From Mediterraneibacter butyricigenes (lineage in GTDB: Bacteria > Bacillota > Clostridia > Lachnospirales > Lachnospiraceae): DNA of 64,000 nucleotides. The notes beneath the pieces were generated by a model. The model was given only the letters and a program-made list of their open reading frames with translations. It made no database searches and was not told where the DNA came from. The translations under genes were made by a program, and so were the position numbers. Of this stretch, positions 62,431 through 64,000 are shown in pieces (within the stretch, counting starts at the first letter, position 1; every line of letters starts with the position of its first letter). The stretch is from the NCBI RefSeq assembly GCF_003574295.1, contig NZ_BHGK01000001.1, positions 434,001 to 498,000 on the forward strand, given 5' to 3'.

Positions 62431-63258
62431 ATGGGATTTTTTGATGCATTTAAACCCAAAGACACTTCTTCATCTTCCAAAATTATAGACAGAAAATCTA
62501 TTCCAGCCGAACAAATAGATAAAATGCAACGTATCAAAGCCAGCAACTGTTATCGTCAAAGACTTTATAAAACCTTTTATAAAGGATATCCTGAAATGCC
62601 ATTTATTTCTCAAGATAGAGAATTAAACACCAACTGGATCGAGCAAGCCAAAATGTTTGGCGTTACTCCTACAAAAGAAGCGATGACACGATATTCTGAT
62701 GGTTTATTGCCTGGACATGTTTATCTGTTGTATTGGCTAAAGAAATATACCAACCAAAAGGCCCCCTCGTACTTCGAATATAAATACGGTATAGATTTTT
62801 ATAAAGAAAAGAAGTTATTAACTCAGAACGGTTATTTGGAAAATTCCAAGCCTACCCACAAAGGCGAACTTGCAATCAATACTCATCATGATGTCATTGT
62901 TAAACATGATTCGAAATTTCAAGTAACTTTATCAGATAATGCTGATTTAAGTAAATTAAAAGATCCTGCTGATATTAACTTAAACGCAAGGGAATTGGAG
63001 AAGCAAGGTGATATAGATACTGCTATAACGCTCTACGAAAAAAATGTTTCTCACCGTTTTGTCGGTAATTATCCTTATGATAGACTCGCCATTATCTACA
63101 GGAAGAAAAAAGACTATGCTAATGAAATCCGTGTTCTTAAAACAGCAATTGATGTTTTTACACATGATGTTCCTGTTACACGTTCAGATCGTTCTGTCAA
63201 GTTAACACGTTTCAAAGAACGTCTAGCAAAAGCAAAAAAATTAAAGATGAATAATTAG
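62431..63258 (+). CDS. Accessory (moron) protein with C-terminal TPR-like repeat
   Basis: 275 residues; GAGGTG precedes ATG 62431. N-terminal MGFFDAFKPKD motif, central region with YFEYKYGIDFYKEKKLLTQNGYL, and a C-terminal helical repeat (LNARELEKQGDIDTAITLYEKN, LAIIYRKKKDYANEIRVLK) with TPR spacing. AT-rich. It sits between the ImmA gene and a leftover ImmA tail, so it was inserted there. No function known to me. Confidence 0.75.
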   Translation: MGFFDAFKPKDTSSSSKIIDRKSIPAEQIDKMQRIKASNCYRQRLYKTFYKGYPEMPFISQDRELNTNWIEQAKMFGVTPTKEAMTRYSDGLLPGHVYLLYWLKKYTNQKAPSYFEYKYGIDFYKEKKLLTQNGYLENSKPTHKGELAINTHHDVIVKHDSKFQVTLSDNADLSKLKDPADINLNARELEKQGDIDTAITLYEKNVSHRFVGNYPYDRLAIIYRKKKDYANEIRVLKTAIDVFTHDVPVTRSDRSVKLTRFKERLAKAKKLKMNN

Positions 63259-63262
63259 AAAA

Positions 63263-63361
63263 TTCTTTGATAACAATCTTCCTAAGTACGGAATCGGAAC
63301 GACCGTGGATAATTACTACATTGCGTTTATCCCGCATTTGATGGTAGGGAAGATAAAATAA
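63263..63361 (+). pseudogene. Remnant of a second ImmA C-terminus
   Basis: FFDNNLPKYGIGTTVDNYYI (then AFIPHLMVGKIK and a stop) aligns with YRDKYGECKTVDNYTIYF (IPNLMIFKKI) at the end of the ImmA gene. No start and no binding site. It marks the old 3' end of the gene replaced or split by the accessory protein insertion. Confidence 0.8.
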
Positions 63362-63490
63362 AAATAGACGCCTTTTTTATAAGAATATGAGTTCAAAAAA
63401 CACTTAGAATTGGTACACTCTGTAAATATCATTTTGGTACAATGTGGAAAATTATTTTTGCAAAATGATAAGCATTTTTTTGTAGAATAC
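63362..63490. other. AT-rich spacer upstream of the AbiF-type RNA
   Basis: About 130 bases with no gene. It contains two TTGGTACA copies (63411 and 63435 region) 24 bases apart and AT runs. I see no other element. Confidence 0.4.
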
Positions 63491-63518
63491 TTGACAAGAT
63501 TCTTGCGTATGATATAAT
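63491..63518 (+). promoter_or_regulatory. Strong sigma-A promoter of the RNA-Abi locus
   Basis: TTGACA (63491-63496), 16-base spacer, TATAAT (63513-63518): both hexamers perfect. A perfect palindrome CACTAATTAGTG (63521-63532) covers the expected start site and may be an operator. Confidence 0.88.
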
Positions 63519-63524
63519 ATCACT

Positions 63525-63592
63525 AATTAGTGAATGACTGGGGTCCAGTTGCAGAAGAGTCTTGAGGTAGAAATGCTTCAGGGCTCTTTTTG
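63525..63592 (+). ncRNA. AbiF-type RNA candidate upstream of the Abi_2 gene
   Basis: About 68 nt from the strong promoter to a terminator-like hairpin. Hairpin 1 is ACTGG/CCAGT (63537-63549); hairpin 2 has 13-base arms 63555-63567 and 63576-63588 followed by TTTTT. Abi_2/AbiF genes are known to be preceded by a conserved structured RNA (the AbiF RNA motif), and this RNA has the right place, size and terminal hairpin. Match to the covariance model is not tested. Confidence 0.65.
63555..63591 (+). terminator. Terminator/attenuator hairpin before the Abi_2 gene
   Basis: AAGAGTCTTGAGG (63555-63567) pairs with CTTCAGGGCTCTT (63576-63588), followed by TTTTT. It lies 25 bases before the gene start, so only part of the transcripts would reach the toxin gene. 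Confidence 0.8.
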
Positions 63593-63616
63593 CATAATTA
63601 ACGAAAGGAAAAGATT

Positions 63617-64000
63617 ATGTGCAATAAAATAATTGCAGAATTCACTACTATAGATGAACAAATTGAAATTTTAAAGAGACGACATCTTTTGTTCTTAGAC
63701 GAAAAACTCGCAAGAGATTCGTTACAAGCTTATGGATATTACACCCTAATCAACGGCTACAAAGAACCCTATGTCTATCTTGATGAAGATGGAAATGAAT
63801 TTTATAAAGAAGGCACTTATTTCGAACAAATTTGCTCTCTCTTTAATCTTGATGCCGAACTCCGTTACGCGGTTTTAACTTCTATGCTTGCTCTAGAAGA
63901 CCATTTACGCTCTGTAACATCCTATGTTATAGGTGAACACTTTGGATCAGACGACTCGGTTTACTTAAATCGAGAAAACTACAAAGATCGACCTGTTTCA
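63617..64000 (+). CDS. Abi_2 (AbiD/AbiF) family protein, N-terminal part
   Basis: First 128 residues; the gene runs off the window. AAAGGA lies 7 bases before ATG 63617. TTIDEQIEILKRRHLLFLDE, LQAYGYYTLINGYKEPYV and FNLDAELRYAVLTSMLALEDHLRSVTSYVIGEHFG (in pieces) match the Abi_2 family, a HEPN-type RNase group used in abortive infection. The catalytic R-x4-6-H motifs cannot be judged because the C-terminal half is missing. Near the prophage integration end, it is a classic moron position. Confidence 0.88.
   Translation, partial: MCNKIIAEFTTIDEQIEILKRRHLLFLDEKLARDSLQAYGYYTLINGYKEPYVYLDEDGNEFYKEGTYFEQICSLFNLDAELRYAVLTSMLALEDHLRSVTSYVIGEHFGSDDSVYLNRENYKDRPVS

Larger units (their letters stand above)
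27488..64000. mobile_element. Siphovirus-type prophage inserted in cotJC (right end outside window)
   Basis: A continuous phage gene set: lysis, tail, head, packaging, late regulator, replication, early genes and lysogeny switch. Portal (SPP1 type), PBSX-type terminase, TP901-like tail tube and Dit/endopeptidase tail show a long-tailed phage. Structural and packaging genes look intact. No integrase, recombination directionality factor or right attachment site is seen before 64 kb, so they must follow the Abi_2 gene. Confidence 0.95.

Noticed and set aside
63411-63442. TTGGTACA direct repeats as a right attachment site
   Set aside because: Too short, no similarity to the cotJC junction, and phage-type genes continue to the right.
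1-64000. tRNA or rRNA genes
   Set aside because: No cloverleaf or rRNA-like conserved segments were recognised on either strand.

Overview
The window looks like a chromosome segment of an endospore-forming member of the Firmicutes, most likely a Lachnospiraceae gut anaerobe. Positions 1-27.5 kb carry a division and cell-wall cluster with spore-specific genes (sigE, sigG, spoIIGA, spoVD-like, cotJC), in the same order as the Bacillus/Clostridium dcw cluster but reduced: murE, murG, murB and ftsA are not seen. Nearly every gene is on the minus strand, so transcription runs from high to low coordinates.

Host part, read in the direction of transcription: asnB; a second SEDS (FtsW/RodA) gene; degV and a small membrane protein; then the dcw operon mraZ, rsmH, ftsL, a vegetative class B PBP, a terminator hairpin, a SpoVD-like PBP, mraY, murD, an FtsW/SpoVE gene, divIB and ftsZ; then spoIIGA-sigE (sigma-E processing), a beta-CASP ribonuclease, sigG, a HAD phosphatase, pth and the start of mfd. 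A 10-bp-phased GTGG repeat in front of mraZ looks like MraZ operators.

From about 27.49 kb to the right edge there is a siphovirus-type prophage of more than 36 kb. It has split the spore-coat gene cotJC: only the C-terminal part remains in the window, fused to phage DNA at the left attachment site. The N-terminal part, the right attachment site and the recombinase must lie beyond 64 kb. From left to right the prophage has the lysis cassette (GH25/ChW endolysin, a small-RNA locus, holin), tail genes, head genes with a phage-encoded Prp protease, a MuF head protein with a C-terminal zincin toxin domain followed by an immunity-like gene array, portal and terminase, a second toxin/immunity pair (DUF6883-like/DUF4926-like), a late regulator, a replication module with an iteron-like non-coding segment, and early genes. 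Next come a divergent Cro/repressor switch with palindromic operators, an ImmA-like gene and accessory genes.

The right edge holds a promoter, a short structured RNA and the start of an Abi_2 (AbiD/AbiF) family gene. This fits an RNA-paired abortive-infection toxin carried as a prophage moron. The loci most worth following up are this AbiF/RNA unit, the convergent small-RNA pair between holin and endolysin, the MuF toxin with its immunity array, the Prp/LQLFA maturation set, and the interruption of cotJC, which resembles the skin-type elements of sporulation genes.
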